A stretch of DNA of 64,000 nt, from positions 186,001 to 250,000 of the forward strand of contig NZ_BQHY01000010.1 in NCBI RefSeq assembly GCF_021602155.1, given 5' to 3'. Within the stretch, counting starts at the first letter, position 1; every line of letters starts with the position of its first letter. A model generated the notes under the pieces. It was not told the origin of the DNA, did no database searches, and saw nothing but the letters and a program-made list of their open reading frames with translations. Source of the DNA: Pseudomonas parakoreensis (GTDB lineage: Bacteria > Pseudomonadota > Gammaproteobacteria > Pseudomonadales > Pseudomonadaceae). Below are positions 40,080 through 49,481 of the stretch, piece after piece. A program made the position numbers and the translations under genes.

Positions 40080-40095
40080 CTGTCAGATCTGACAG
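40080..40095. promoter_or_regulatory. Perfect 16-bp palindrome upstream of the 981-residue gene
   Basis: CTGTCAGATCTGACAG is a perfect palindrome 81 bp before the start codon of the large gene. Its size and symmetry fit an operator for a dimeric regulator. The protein that binds it is unknown. Confidence 0.45.
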
Positions 40096-40176
40096 TAGGC
40101 AGCCAGCCCCCGCCAGCGCTTTAATCCCTCGGGCCACTCCCTCAGCACCCAGCCATATTGAACAGGTGACGCGCCC

Positions 40177-43122
40177 ATGACCAGCCAATTGACGAGCAAT
40201 GCTTCCAGTCAGCAGATCACTGTCTTTCCACCGGATCGCGGTATCGGCGTTCTGGCCGTGTACCCGCCGTATCCGGTGGGTTTCAAGCCGCAGAAGGACG
40301 GGGCGCTGGGGATCAACATCCACATGGTGCAGGGCGACCGCGACGGTCTGCTGGTGTATATCCTGGCCTATATCGAGATGGCCGTAGGCGACGATATCAG
40401 AGTGTTTATCGAAAACACGCGATCACCGGTCGCGCAATTTTCGGTTACCGCTGCGCACTTCGATGACCAAGGCAACGCCAAGAACATCCCGTTCCACATT
40501 TCGGCTGCCGACATGCAGTCCCGCTTTCTGCCGCTGCAAATCCAGAGCAAGGACTTGTGGTTCGAAGTCAAGCGCTTCAGCAAAAATACCGAAGAGTCCC
40601 CGCACATACCGCTGCTCTACAAATACCCCGCGCCAGGCGAGGCCGATACCGATGGTGGCAAACCCTTCAACCAGGGCCTGAAATTGCCCGTGGCTTCCGA
40701 GGGTTTCGTCGATCAGACGGTGATCGATGACGGAATGTTCGTAACCGTCATGCAGTATTTCAACCAGCACATCGGTGATGTAGTGGTCCTGGCCTTCGGC
40801 TCGCTGCTGCTGGAAACCACGGTTACCGCGTTGGGCGATGTGATGTTCGAACTGACCCCGGATCAACTGGCCACCCTCGCTCCCACCAACACTCTGATGG
40901 TGCGCTGGGAAGTGTTCGATGTGGTGGAAAATGCCAGCGGCTGGTCGGACTCGCTGGTGCTGCCGTTCAAACCGGGCATTGTGCTGTTGGCCGCACCGAT
41001 CTTCGAACAGGCGGACATCGACAACATCCTGCATCACGATCAACTGGACGGTGGCACTGCCGGTATCCTCGTCACCGGCGTATTTGCCGCCAATGACCGC
41101 ATCGAACTGACCCTGCAAGGCGTCACTCAGGGCGGCGAAACCGTAAACCACACCTACAACCGGACCCTGAGCGCCGCCACGCGCACCGTCGATTTTCCGG
41201 TCGAGAATGAAAAAATCCGCAACCTGATCGGCGGGGCTCTGCACGCGTCCTATCAGTTGATTCGGGCCGGCAAGAGCCAATTTTCCAAACCGGCGGACGT
41301 CACCGTCAGCGGCGTGACCCAACCGCTTGGCCTGCCGCTCGTCGCACCGCTGGTGGACGGCAAACTGCCGGTGGACACCGCCGAAGCCACCGTACAGCTG
41401 GCCGAATATTGGCCGCTGCAGACCGGGGCCACCGTCGAAGCCCATTGGCAGACCACCGACAAGGACGGCGTCGCAGCGCTGTACGTTTTCCGCCTGATCG
41501 TCAGCGACCCGTCCCAACCGGTCATCTTCAAGGTGCCGGCCAAATACATCGCCCCCTTCCCGGACACCCCGCTGGTGGTGCAATGCACCGTGGCCAATCC
41601 CGGGCAGACGCGGGTGTTTTCCGAGTTGCTGCAATTGCGCATCAGCGAACAGGCCGTGGTGCCGCTGGACCCGCCGACACTGGTCAAACCGGCGCTCACG
41701 CCGATTGATGTGCTGGCTTATCCGGACGGGGTGACAGTACGTATCGAATACGTCGGTGCAATCAAGGATGACCGGGCGCGATTGGTAGAGGTCAAGCCGC
41801 CTGCAGGATCACCCGCCTTTCCTCTGGCGGAGTTCAACAGCAACAAGCGGGTAAATACGGTATTGACCCAGGCTTTTCTCGCGGTGCGCCAGGGCAGAAC
41901 AATCGAGATGCGCTGGAACCTCAACCGTAATGGAGGACAAGCGGGCAAGTCGTTGCCGCTGGCATTGAAAATTCAAGCGATCCCCCCGCAAGACTCACGG
42001 CTGCCGACACCACAAATTCGCCAGGGTGCGGAGCTCGACATCAATAAGTTACAGACCAGTGATCGCCTGACCGTCACTACCTGGCCCGGCGAGGCAACCG
42101 GACAGCGCCTGTGGCTTCGCTATGACGGAGTAACCAGGACGGGTCCCGCCGAACCCTACAATGATCTGGTGAATGAGCCTCATACTGGTACTTCCGGCCT
42201 GAACCGAGCACTCCCGCTGGAGTGGCTCAAATCCCTGAAGCACGACAGTGAACTGAAAATCAGCTTTTGGGTGAATCTGGCCGGCGACGCAGACTTTGCC
42301 ACAGCAATATTGTTCCCGGTGCGAACATACCTGATCAAATCACTCTCTCTGACCGCACCAAAATTGCTCGACTTACCCGGTGCAACCCTCAATTTCGATG
42401 ATATTGCCGATAGCGGTGCACGTATCGAAGTTCCGATCTATACCGGAATGTCCCCCGGGCAGTCCGTCAAGGTCGAGTTGGCCGGTGCGGGAGGTCATTA
42501 CACGACTGCATCCACGAATGTCGATACCATCAAGCCCCTGATTTTTCTGGTTCCCCGATCAACATTCATTGCCAATGCCGCCCGGACAGTGGCAATCACC
42601 TATCTGGTCTCGTCCTCCAGTGAGCAGAATCAGCCACTGCGGTCGCCAAGCCTTGATCTGAATATTCTTGCCGACACCTGGCGCGACTCCATCACCGATT
42701 TCAATGGTAATGCCGGGAACTGGGCATTAGGACCGGCCTCAAGAACTGCAAGAATTCTCAGTGATCACTACGAAAACCTGACCTATGACGCTGGGGGAAA
42801 CTCAGGAGTCATGCTAAGCCAGACATTTCAATTCAAGGCCGCGAGAACCTACCAGTTCAGCTACTACGTAGCCAATGTCAGTCCGCAACCTGACAACGTT
42901 CCACCGGTGATCAGCGTCAGCACCTCCAGCGGAATGCCGATTCTTGGCGCATTCACGGTACCGAGAACGGGCACCTTTTTTCAGCAGGTGGCCAATTTTC
43001 GAGTACCCGTCAGTGGTGCCTACACGATTTACATGCTTAATCACGAGGATCGCGGAGGCTACGGCGGAGCCCGAGGCGGCAATGACTTTATCCTGGATGC
43101 CATCCACGTACGACGGCTGTGA
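40177..43122 (+). CDS. Large multidomain protein of unknown function (981 residues)
   Basis: 981 residues, ATG preceded by CAGGTGA. No signal peptide or membrane helix. It seems built from several beta-rich modules of about 150 residues, each starting near a Leu-Pro-x-Pro stretch and carrying sentences like TATVQLAEYWPLQTGATVEAHW, with similar openings near residues 255, 385 and 510 (APIFEQADIDNI, APLVDGKLPVDT, PALTPIDVLAY). The last ~150 residues (from TWRDSITDFNGNAGNWALGP to FILDAIHVRRL) form a different beta-sandwich, rather like a carbohydrate-binding jelly roll. Codon use shifts after about 41.7 kb to a less C-rich style. A surface or toxin-associated adhesin-like role is possible, but I did not recognise a family. 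Confidence 0.6.
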   Translation: MTSQLTSNASSQQITVFPPDRGIGVLAVYPPYPVGFKPQKDGALGINIHMVQGDRDGLLVYILAYIEMAVGDDIRVFIENTRSPVAQFSVTAAHFDDQGNAKNIPFHISAADMQSRFLPLQIQSKDLWFEVKRFSKNTEESPHIPLLYKYPAPGEADTDGGKPFNQGLKLPVASEGFVDQTVIDDGMFVTVMQYFNQHIGDVVVLAFGSLLLETTVTALGDVMFELTPDQLATLAPTNTLMVRWEVFDVVENASGWSDSLVLPFKPGIVLLAAPIFEQADIDNILHHDQLDGGTAGILVTGVFAANDRIELTLQGVTQGGETVNHTYNRTLSAATRTVDFPVENEKIRNLIGGALHASYQLIRAGKSQFSKPADVTVSGVTQPLGLPLVAPLVDGKLPVDTAEATVQLAEYWPLQTGATVEAHWQTTDKDGVAALYVFRLIVSDPSQPVIFKVPAKYIAPFPDTPLVVQCTVANPGQTRVFSELLQLRISEQAVVPLDPPTLVKPALTPIDVLAYPDGVTVRIEYVGAIKDDRARLVEVKPPAGSPAFPLAEFNSNKRVNTVLTQAFLAVRQGRTIEMRWNLNRNGGQAGKSLPLALKIQAIPPQDSRLPTPQIRQGAELDINKLQTSDRLTVTTWPGEATGQRLWLRYDGVTRTGPAEPYNDLVNEPHTGTSGLNRALPLEWLKSLKHDSELKISFWVNLAGDADFATAILFPVRTYLIKSLSLTAPKLLDLPGATLNFDDIADSGARIEVPIYTGMSPGQSVKVELAGAGGHYTTASTNVDTIKPLIFLVPRSTFIANAARTVAITYLVSSSSEQNQPLRSPSLDLNILADTWRDSITDFNGNAGNWALGPASRTARILSDHYENLTYDAGGNSGVMLSQTFQFKAARTYQFSYYVANVSPQPDNVPPVISVSTSSGMPILGAFTVPRTGTFFQQVANFRVPVSGAYTIYMLNHEDRGGYGGARGGNDFILDAIHVRRL

Positions 43123-43180
43123 ACAGTTCGCCAGAGTCATAAGGGGACGGGCTTATTATTTTGGCGCCTGGTTCGGACAC

Positions 43181-43261
43181 TAAAAAATCGCCGCCTGCGG
43201 CAGCTCCTGCAGGGGGATACCGATACCTCTGCAGGAGATGCCGCAGGCTGCGATTTTTTGC
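43181..43261. repeat. Inverted repeat acting as possible terminator
   Basis: AAAAAATCGCCGCCTGCGGC, then CAGCTCCTGCAG, faces CTGCAGGAGATGCCGCAGGC then TGCGATTTTTTG. Third-family element with A/T flanks. The T tract on the plus strand would let it end transcripts of the large gene. Confidence 0.8.
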
Positions 43262-43434
43262 TTTTGGGGATTCATCGTTTATATGTGTTTAACGTTCATT
43301 CCTGCAGCCCGTAACACCTTGCACTGGTGGAACTGGCGCTGGGCAGGCTTGAACTGCTCGGCGCCACAACTTCCTGACCTGAACCCGCACCCATGAAGCT
43401 CATCGGCCGTGCGCCCGGGGCAGGCCGACGGGCT
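43262..43434. other. Intergenic, no gene seen
   Basis: About 170 bp between the repeat and the cytochrome c stop. No ribosome binding site plus open frame, and no RNA gene recognised. Confidence 0.35.
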
Positions 43435-43830
43435 CTATTGTTTTTCTGCTGAAAAGCTTTGCAGATACGCCAGCAAATTATCGATCTTCTCCTCGTCACT
43501 CAGCCCCCAGAAAATCATTCGTGTGCCCGGCACCACGCCTTTTGGATCTTTCAGATACGCGGTCAGCGTTTCGCGATCCCAGGTCTTACCGGAGTTTTTC
43601 ATCGCCTCGGAATACACGTAATTGGCCGAGGTCCCGGCCGGTCGGCCAATGATGCCGTTGAGTTGCGGGCCGAAACCCGGGCGCGCGTCCGGGCCAACCT
43701 GATGGCAGCCGCCGCACAGGCGCGGGAAGATCTTTTCGCCGGCGGCGGGATCGCCTGATGCGTGGGTGGTTGAGCTGAACAACACGGCGGTTGCGGCCAG
43801 GGCAAGAAGAAATGAAGCGGTGTTTTTCAT
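43435..43830 (-). CDS. Periplasmic monoheme cytochrome c (class I)
   Basis: 131 residues from the ATG at 43830 (MKNTASFLLALAATAVLFSS); the open frame extends upstream through a repeat but is not coding. The signal peptide is cut near HASGD. Heme attachment is CGGCH at 39-43, and the Met ligand lies in GTRMIFWG. Surrounding blocks GEKIFPRLCGGCHQVGP, GPQLNGIIGRPAGT and LTAYLKDPKGVVPGTRM are those of mitochondrial-type cytochrome c (c2/c550). It carries electrons in the periplasm. It stands alone. Confidence 0.92.
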   Translation of the reverse strand: MKNTASFLLALAATAVLFSSTTHASGDPAAGEKIFPRLCGGCHQVGPDARPGFGPQLNGIIGRPAGTSANYVYSEAMKNSGKTWDRETLTAYLKDPKGVVPGTRMIFWGLSDEEKIDNLLAYLQSFSAEKQ

Positions 43831-43878
43831 CGGGCAATCCAAAACGGTGTGATGCAGTCGAGGCAAGGCTAACATTTT

Positions 43879-43970
43879 GTGGCGAGGTAACTTGCTCCCG
43901 CTGGGTTGCGTAGCGACCCCAATATGGGCCTGCGCTGCAGGCCAGCGGGAGCAAGCTCCCTCGCCACAGG
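43879..43970. repeat. REP inverted pair, GTGGCGAGG..GGGAGCAAG family
   Basis: TGTGGCGAGGTAACTTGCTC then CCGCTGG at the left pairs with CCAGCGGGAGCAAGCTCCCT then CGCCACAGG at the right. This is a fourth repeat family, between two minus-strand genes. Confidence 0.82.
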
Positions 43971-43991
43971 TGTATTTCACAGTCAGTATTT

Positions 43992-45338
43992 TTACAGATA
44001 AGCGCCGATGACCTTTCTGACGGTAATCAATGCCTGGCGCAGGACGTCCATGGACACCGACCCCAACGCCAACCGGATCGCATGCGGCACATGTGCCGAC
44101 ACGGCGAACGGCTCGGCCGTGGTGACCGAAATCTGCTGGTGCACCAACTCCACCACAATCTGATCGGCACGCACGTCTGCCGGCAACGGCAACCACAAAA
44201 AGTAAGACGACGGATGACCGATGCACGTCAGCCCTTGCAACAACTCGGCGGCCAGCGCTTGCCGGGCCTTGGCATCGTCGCGCTTTTGTTGCTCCAGCAG
44301 GGTGACGGTGCCGTCGTCGAGCCAGCCGCAAGCCATCGCGGTCATCACGCCGGGGGTGTTCCAGGTGGTGGCGCGGATGATGCGTTCCAGCGCCGGCACG
44401 TTGCGCAGGGGGGCGGCAATAAAACCGACGCGGAGGCCGGTGGCGATATTCTTGGAAAGTCCCGAGACGTACACCGTGCGCTCCGGCGCCAGATCAATCA
44501 GGGTACGCGGTGGGTTATCCACCAGAAAGGCGTAGGCCGCGTCTTCGATGAGAATCAGATCATGCCGCCGGGCGAGCGCGACCAATTGCTCGCGCTGCTC
44601 GATCGGCGTCACCCAACCCAACGGATTGTGCAGCGTCGGCATGCTGTACACGGCGCGTACCGAACGGCTGCGGCACAGCTTGTCGAGCGCCGTCAGGTCC
44701 GGTCCGTGGTCACCGGCCGGGATGGCCACCACTTCCAGATGCAACGCTTCGGCCAGCACCTTGAAGCCGGAATAGGTCAGCGCATCGGCGGCAATGACGT
44801 CGCCGGGTTTGAGCAAGGCCATCAGCGTCACCGCCAACCCCTGCTGGGCTCCGTTGACGATCAGCACTTGCCCGGCATCGGCCTGCACCCCGCGATCCTG
44901 CAGATGCCGCGCCACCGAGGCACGCTCATGCTGTCGTCCGGCGTGGGGTTGATAGCGCAGCAAGGCTTCCAGATCGCCCGACAGCGCCAATTGACGTAAC
45001 GCCGTGCGCAACAGATCCGCCTGACCGGGCAGAGACGGGTAATTGAAGTTGAGATCGATCATGCCGACTGCCACGTCCTTCTGATCGATCCCCTGCCCCG
45101 GCGACAAAGAGGTTTCACGGACAAACGTCCCGCGCCCGGTCTCGCCGCTGACCAGCCCCATGGCCTCAAGTTCGGCGTACACCCGCGATGCGGTGACCAG
45201 TGCCAGGCCTTCACGGGCTGCCAGTTCGCGGTGGGTCGGCAGGCGCGTTCCCGGTGCCAGATGCCCGCAACGAATATCCGCTGCATAAGCGTCAACGAGG
45301 GTCTTGTAGCGTGAGCGCGGCATAGCGGATGTATCCAT
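43992..45338 (-). CDS. MocR-type regulator (GntR HTH + aminotransferase-like domain)
   Basis: 448 residues from the ATG at 45338; an internal ATG at 45323 is an alternative. The N-terminal GntR winged helix spans about 5-75 (PGTRLPTHRELAAREGLALV, TASRVYAELEAMGL). A PLP-dependent fold-type I domain follows, with NGAQQGLAVTLMALLKPGDV, MPTLHNPLGW and the PLP Lys in VSGLSKNIATGLRVGF. MocR proteins sense PLP or amino compounds and control nearby genes. It is divergent from an EamA exporter gene 75 bp away, its probable target. Confidence 0.9.
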   Translation of the reverse strand: MDTSAMPRSRYKTLVDAYAADIRCGHLAPGTRLPTHRELAAREGLALVTASRVYAELEAMGLVSGETGRGTFVRETSLSPGQGIDQKDVAVGMIDLNFNYPSLPGQADLLRTALRQLALSGDLEALLRYQPHAGRQHERASVARHLQDRGVQADAGQVLIVNGAQQGLAVTLMALLKPGDVIAADALTYSGFKVLAEALHLEVVAIPAGDHGPDLTALDKLCRSRSVRAVYSMPTLHNPLGWVTPIEQREQLVALARRHDLILIEDAAYAFLVDNPPRTLIDLAPERTVYVSGLSKNIATGLRVGFIAAPLRNVPALERIIRATTWNTPGVMTAMACGWLDDGTVTLLEQQKRDDAKARQALAAELLQGLTCIGHPSSYFLWLPLPADVRADQIVVELVHQQISVTTAEPFAVSAHVPHAIRLALGSVSMDVLRQALITVRKVIGAYL

Positions 45339-45413
45339 GACAATTATTTGATTGTGCTGATTCTCGGCTTCAGGATCACTCGAAAGCAACCCTACCTTTG
45401 AGCGTGACCCTGT

Positions 45414-46307
45414 ATGGAACGGACTTCGAACCCGGTTAACCCGGCCCTGGAAAAAACCAGCGGCTGGATCAACGGTTTTATCGGCGTGGTGATCTTCAGC
45501 GGATCGTTACCGGCCACGCGCCTGGCGGTACTGGAATTTGATCCGGTGTTTCTTACCGTGGCCCGCGCGGCCATTGCCGGCGTGTTGGCAGCAGCGCTGT
45601 TGTGGCTGTTTCGCGAACGGCGTCCGGCACGAGATCAGTGGTGGCCGTTGTTGATTGTGGCGTTGGGCGTGGTGCTGGGTTTCCCCTTGCTGACGGCATT
45701 GGCGCTGCAACACGTGACGTCGGCGCATTCGATTGTGTTTGTGGGATTGCTGCCCTTGGCGACGGCGATTTTTGGCGTGCTGCGTGGCGGCGAGCATCCG
45801 CGACCGGTGTTCTGGGTGTTCTCGATTCTCGGCAGTGTCTTGGTCGTTGGCTTCGCCTTGTCACAGGGGCTGACCGCCTCGCCCACCGGTGATCTGCTGA
45901 TGCTCGCGGCGATTCTGGCCTGTGGTCTGGGTTACGCCGAAGGCGCCAAACTGTCGCGCGTGCTCGGCGGCTGGCAGGTGATCTGCTGGGCGTTGGTGTT
46001 GTCGCTACCGGTGATGGCGTTGCTCAGCCTGTGGCTGGCCCCCGCCTCGTTCAGTCACATCAGCCTGTCGGCCTGGCTGTGCCTGTCGTATGTGGCGCTG
46101 TTCAGCATGCTGATCGGGTTCGTTTTCTGGTATCGCGGCCTGGCCCAGGGCGGGATTGCGGCAGTGGGACAACTGCAATTGCTGCAGCCGTTTTTCGGTC
46201 TGGCGCTGGCGGCGACGTTGCTGCATGAACAGGTCAGCCTGGGGATGCTGACGGTGACGCTGGGAGTGATTCTGTGTGTGGCCGGGGCAAAGAAATTCGC
46301 CCGATAA
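45414..46307 (+). CDS. EamA/DMT family exporter
   Basis: 297 residues with ten hydrophobic helices in two EamA repeats: for example GFIGVVIFSGSLPATRLAVL and ALALQHVTSAHSIVFVGLLP in the first half, and SYVALFSMLIGFVFWYRGLA and LQPFFGLALAATLLHEQVSL in the second. It exports small metabolites, most likely an amino compound in view of the divergent MocR regulator. No strong ribosome binding site is seen. Confidence 0.9.
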   Translation: MERTSNPVNPALEKTSGWINGFIGVVIFSGSLPATRLAVLEFDPVFLTVARAAIAGVLAAALLWLFRERRPARDQWWPLLIVALGVVLGFPLLTALALQHVTSAHSIVFVGLLPLATAIFGVLRGGEHPRPVFWVFSILGSVLVVGFALSQGLTASPTGDLLMLAAILACGLGYAEGAKLSRVLGGWQVICWALVLSLPVMALLSLWLAPASFSHISLSAWLCLSYVALFSMLIGFVFWYRGLAQGGIAAVGQLQLLQPFFGLALAATLLHEQVSLGMLTVTLGVILCVAGAKKFAR

Positions 46308-46310
46308 TCC

Positions 46311-47126
46311 TCAGACGCCAGCCTTCCACTCCCGCGGGCTGAGCCCGGTCTTGCGGCGAAACGCTCGAGCCAGTGCCGAAGGACTTTCATAACCGACCTC
46401 TTGCGCGATCAGCGCAATTGGCCGTCCCTCGCGCAGACGCTTCTGCGCCAGACTGATCCGCCAGCTCAGCAGATAGTCAGCTGGCGACTGCCCGACGACG
46501 CGGTGGAACTGCTCGGCGAATCCGGCTCTGGACAGATGGGCGGCAGTCGCCAGGTCCGCCACACGCCAGGGTCTGGCCGGTTGCTCATGCATCAGGGTCA
46601 AGGCGCGAGACAAGCGCGGATCCGCGAGCCCGGCCATCAGGCCGGGTGGCTGGACACGGCTGCTGATGAGGTGGCGCAACAGCAGGATCACCAGCAATTC
46701 AAACAAACGATCCATCACCGCCACGCGCCCGCAATGACCTTCAAAGGCTTCTCTGAACAGCCATTCCAGCGTGTTGCCCAACTCCGGGATTTCGCTGAGT
46801 CTGAGCAGCAGATAATCCGGCAGTGCCGCCGCCAGCGCATTGCCGGAACCTCCGTCAAACGTCAGCGTGGCGCAGACCAGCTGTGCGCCCATGGCCTCAT
46901 CGGCGGACATCCGATGAGTGCAGGGTCGCGGGAAGAAAATCAGTGAAGGTTCGACAATACGAACCTCACGTTGATTGCCCGCTTTCAGCAACAACTCGCC
47001 GGCCTGTAATAGATGCACATGCCCGACCGGTTCGCCCTCATGCAGGCCGACGCCGCAAAACGTGCCACTGTGAAAGGTGCCGGCACTCACACCGAAATGG
47101 CTGAGCAGCGTTGAAAGACGATCCAT
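46311..47126 (-). CDS. AraC family transcriptional regulator (cupin type)
   Basis: 271 residues from the ATG at 47126 with GGGAG upstream. The N-terminal cupin domain (about 1-165) carries FHSGTFCGVGLHEGEPVGHV and LLKAGNQREVRIVEPSLIFF. The C-terminal double helix-turn-helix has WRVADLATAAHLSRAGFAEQ and IALIAQEVGYESPSALARAF, ending KTGLSPREWKAG. It is divergent from the AhpD-like gene with 131 bp between starts, and likely controls it. Confidence 0.9.
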   Translation of the reverse strand: MDRLSTLLSHFGVSAGTFHSGTFCGVGLHEGEPVGHVHLLQAGELLLKAGNQREVRIVEPSLIFFPRPCTHRMSADEAMGAQLVCATLTFDGGSGNALAAALPDYLLLRLSEIPELGNTLEWLFREAFEGHCGRVAVMDRLFELLVILLLRHLISSRVQPPGLMAGLADPRLSRALTLMHEQPARPWRVADLATAAHLSRAGFAEQFHRVVGQSPADYLLSWRISLAQKRLREGRPIALIAQEVGYESPSALARAFRRKTGLSPREWKAGV

Positions 47127-47257
47127 GGGCGACTCCCGATGCATATCTGGACGATCTGTTGCATATCCTCGACGATCTGCGGCCAAAGCGCCAGCCGTGC
47201 GCCATAACATGGCCTCCATCCCCGGTGCACTTCGTACCGGACTTCAGGAGAATCACC

Positions 47258-47773
47258 ATGAGCCGCATCCCTGCAATCAGCCTTGAAAACGCCACCGACG
47301 CCAGCCGCCCGACCCTGGAAGGTGTGAAGAAAAAAATCGGCTTCCTGCCCAATGTCTTTACCACGCTGGCCAAAGCCCCGGTGGCCCTGGAAGCCTACGT
47401 GCAAGCTTCGGCGATCCTCGGCAAGACTTCGTTGAGCGCCAAGGAAAAAGAAGCGGTGTATCTCGCCACATCACAGGTCAACGGCTGCGATTATTGCCTG
47501 GCCGCGCACAGCCTGTTTGCCAGCAAGGCCGGGCTCTCGGCGCAGGACATCGGTGCCGCGCGTCACGGTGAATTGAATGCCTATGCCGCTCTCGCCCAAC
47601 AGTTGACGCATAGCCGCGGCCACTTGAGCGACGAGCAGATCGCCGCCGCCCGCGCTGCCGGCATTGACGACAGCAAGATTATCGAAGTGATTGCCTTGGT
47701 GGCTGTGCAGTCGCTGACCAACTACCTGAACAACGCGGCCTTGACCGACATCGACTTCCCGGCCATTGATTGA
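47258..47773 (+). CDS. Carboxymuconolactone decarboxylase / AhpD-like peroxidase-family protein
   Basis: 171 residues from the ATG at 47258 with CAGGAG upstream. The redox motif is CDYC (Cys77, Cys80) followed by His84 (GCDYCLAAH), the AhpD-type active site. The segment KKKIGFLPNVFTTLAKAPVA is also conserved. Likely a cytoplasmic peroxidase or disulfide reductase that uses small thiols. It is divergent from the AraC gene. Confidence 0.9.
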   Translation: MSRIPAISLENATDASRPTLEGVKKKIGFLPNVFTTLAKAPVALEAYVQASAILGKTSLSAKEKEAVYLATSQVNGCDYCLAAHSLFASKAGLSAQDIGAARHGELNAYAALAQQLTHSRGHLSDEQIAAARAAGIDDSKIIEVIALVAVQSLTNYLNNAALTDIDFPAID

Positions 47774-47786
47774 ACGCGAAAAAAAC

Positions 47787-47872
47787 GAGAGCGGGCTTGC
47801 TCGCGAAAGCGCTGAATCAATCAACCAGTGTGTTGAATGACACTGCGCCTTCGCGAGCAAGCCCGCTCTCAC
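47787..47872. repeat. REP inverted pair, GAGCGGGCTTGCTCGC family
   Basis: GAGAGCGGGCTTGCTCGCGA at the left and its inverse GCGAGCAAGCCCGCTCTC at the right, around about 45 bp of variable DNA, between convergent genes. Confidence 0.85.
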
Positions 47873-47878
47873 AATTGA

Positions 47879-49324
47879 TCAATGATGTTCGACGCCCGCG
47901 CGTTTGAGCAGTTTCTTGCAGCGCTCGGACAGATGAAACACCTGCAATTCCTTGCCGGCCTTGGCGTAACGCTCGCGCAAGGTCTTCAGCGCGGCAATCG
48001 CCGAATAGTCAACGAAGCTCAAATGCCGGCAATCCAGCGTCACCCGGGCCGGGTCATTGGCCGGGTCGAACTGGTTGAGAAACGGCGTGGTCGAGGCGAA
48101 AAACAGCGTGCCATGCAGGCGATAGAGTTTGCTGCCGTCGGTTTCCAGATGTTCATCGGCGTACAACTCGCGGGCCTGCTGCCAGGCGAAATTCAGCGCG
48201 GCGATGATGATCCCGCAGAGCACGGCAGTGGCCAGATCGGTGAACACGGTGATGCTGGTCACGGCGATGATCACCAGCACATCGTTGAGCGGCACTTTGT
48301 TCAACACCCGCAACGAGGCCCAGGCGAAAGTCTGCTGTGACACCACGAACATCACGCCCACCAGCGCCGCCAGCGGAATACGCTCGATCAGCGGCGACAG
48401 AAACAGGATGAACAGCAGAATCAACACACCCGCGACCACCCCGGACAAACGCCCACGGCCGCCGGAGCTGAGGTTGATCACGGTCTGGCCGATCATCGCG
48501 CAACCGCCCATACCACCGAACGCGCCCGAGACCATATTCGCCGCCCCCAGCGCGACACATTCGCGATCCGGGTAGCCACGGGTTTCGGTGATTTCGTCAG
48601 TGAGGTTGAGGGTCAGCAGGGTTTCCAGCAGACCGACCAGCGCCATCAGAATCGCGTACGGAGCGATGATGCGCAGGGTCTCCAGGCTCCATGGGATGTC
48701 CGGCAAGGCGAAAGTCGGCAGACCGCCGGCGATGTGCGCCATGTCGCCGAGGGTGCGCGTCGGCAGGCCGAACAGGTAGACCAGCAGGCCCACACCGAGG
48801 ATCGCCACCAATGCCGGCGGCACCGCGCGGGTCAGGCGCGGCAGTATGTAGACGATGGCCATGGTCAGCAGCACCAGCCCGGTCATCAGGTACAGCGGCG
48901 TGCCGCTGAGCCAGTGTTCACCGTTCTTGAAATGCTCCAGTTGCGCCAGGGCAATGATGATCGCCAGGCCATTGACGAAACCGAGCATCACCGGATGCGG
49001 CACCATGCGCACCAGTTTGCCCAGGCGCAACAAGCCGAACGCCATCATGATCAGGCCACCGAGCAACACGGTCGCCAACAGGTATTGCACGCCGTGCTGC
49101 ACCACCAGCGCGACGATCACCACCGCCATCGAACCCGCCGCACCGGAGACCATTCCCGGCCGGCCGCCGAACAACGCGGTCAACGTGCAAATGAAAAAGG
49201 CGCCGTACAGGCCCATCAGTGGATTGAGATGCGCCACCAGCGCGAACGCAATGCATTCGGGCAACAAGGCAAACGAGGTGGTGAGTCCGGCCAGGACATC
49301 GGCGCGCAGACGTTTTGGTTTCAT
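47879..49324 (-). CDS. SulP family inorganic anion transporter with STAS domain
   Basis: 481 residues. About eleven hydrophobic helices occupy residues 10-375. SulP marks are LPECIAFALVAHLNPLMGLYG near the start and NMVSGAFGGMGGCAMIGQTVIN in the middle (given here only in part: GAFGGMGGCAMIGQTVINLS). The cytoplasmic C-terminus (about 385-480) is an STAS domain (VTLDCRHLSFVDYSAIAALK). It moves sulfate, bicarbonate or similar anions across the inner membrane. Monocistronic. Confidence 0.9.
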   Translation of the reverse strand: MKPKRLRADVLAGLTTSFALLPECIAFALVAHLNPLMGLYGAFFICTLTALFGGRPGMVSGAAGSMAVVIVALVVQHGVQYLLATVLLGGLIMMAFGLLRLGKLVRMVPHPVMLGFVNGLAIIIALAQLEHFKNGEHWLSGTPLYLMTGLVLLTMAIVYILPRLTRAVPPALVAILGVGLLVYLFGLPTRTLGDMAHIAGGLPTFALPDIPWSLETLRIIAPYAILMALVGLLETLLTLNLTDEITETRGYPDRECVALGAANMVSGAFGGMGGCAMIGQTVINLSSGGRGRLSGVVAGVLILLFILFLSPLIERIPLAALVGVMFVVSQQTFAWASLRVLNKVPLNDVLVIIAVTSITVFTDLATAVLCGIIIAALNFAWQQARELYADEHLETDGSKLYRLHGTLFFASTTPFLNQFDPANDPARVTLDCRHLSFVDYSAIAALKTLRERYAKAGKELQVFHLSERCKKLLKRAGVEHH

Positions 49325-49481
49325 GGCTTACCTGACTGAGCGGCCAGCGAGCGTGGCCGCGGATGTTCGCGAAAAGGAGGGTTGCGGATGTTACGGAAAT
49401 GTCCGGGCTCGGGCCAGTGATCGCTGACACCCGACGAAGCGACCTTTATGCTGGCGCGTCCTGCATCCACCGAGTACGACC

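Noticed and set aside
40423-41634. A 403-codon minus-strand frame opposite the 981-residue gene
   Set aside because: Antisense shadow: no ribosome binding site and Gln/His/Arg-rich sequence.
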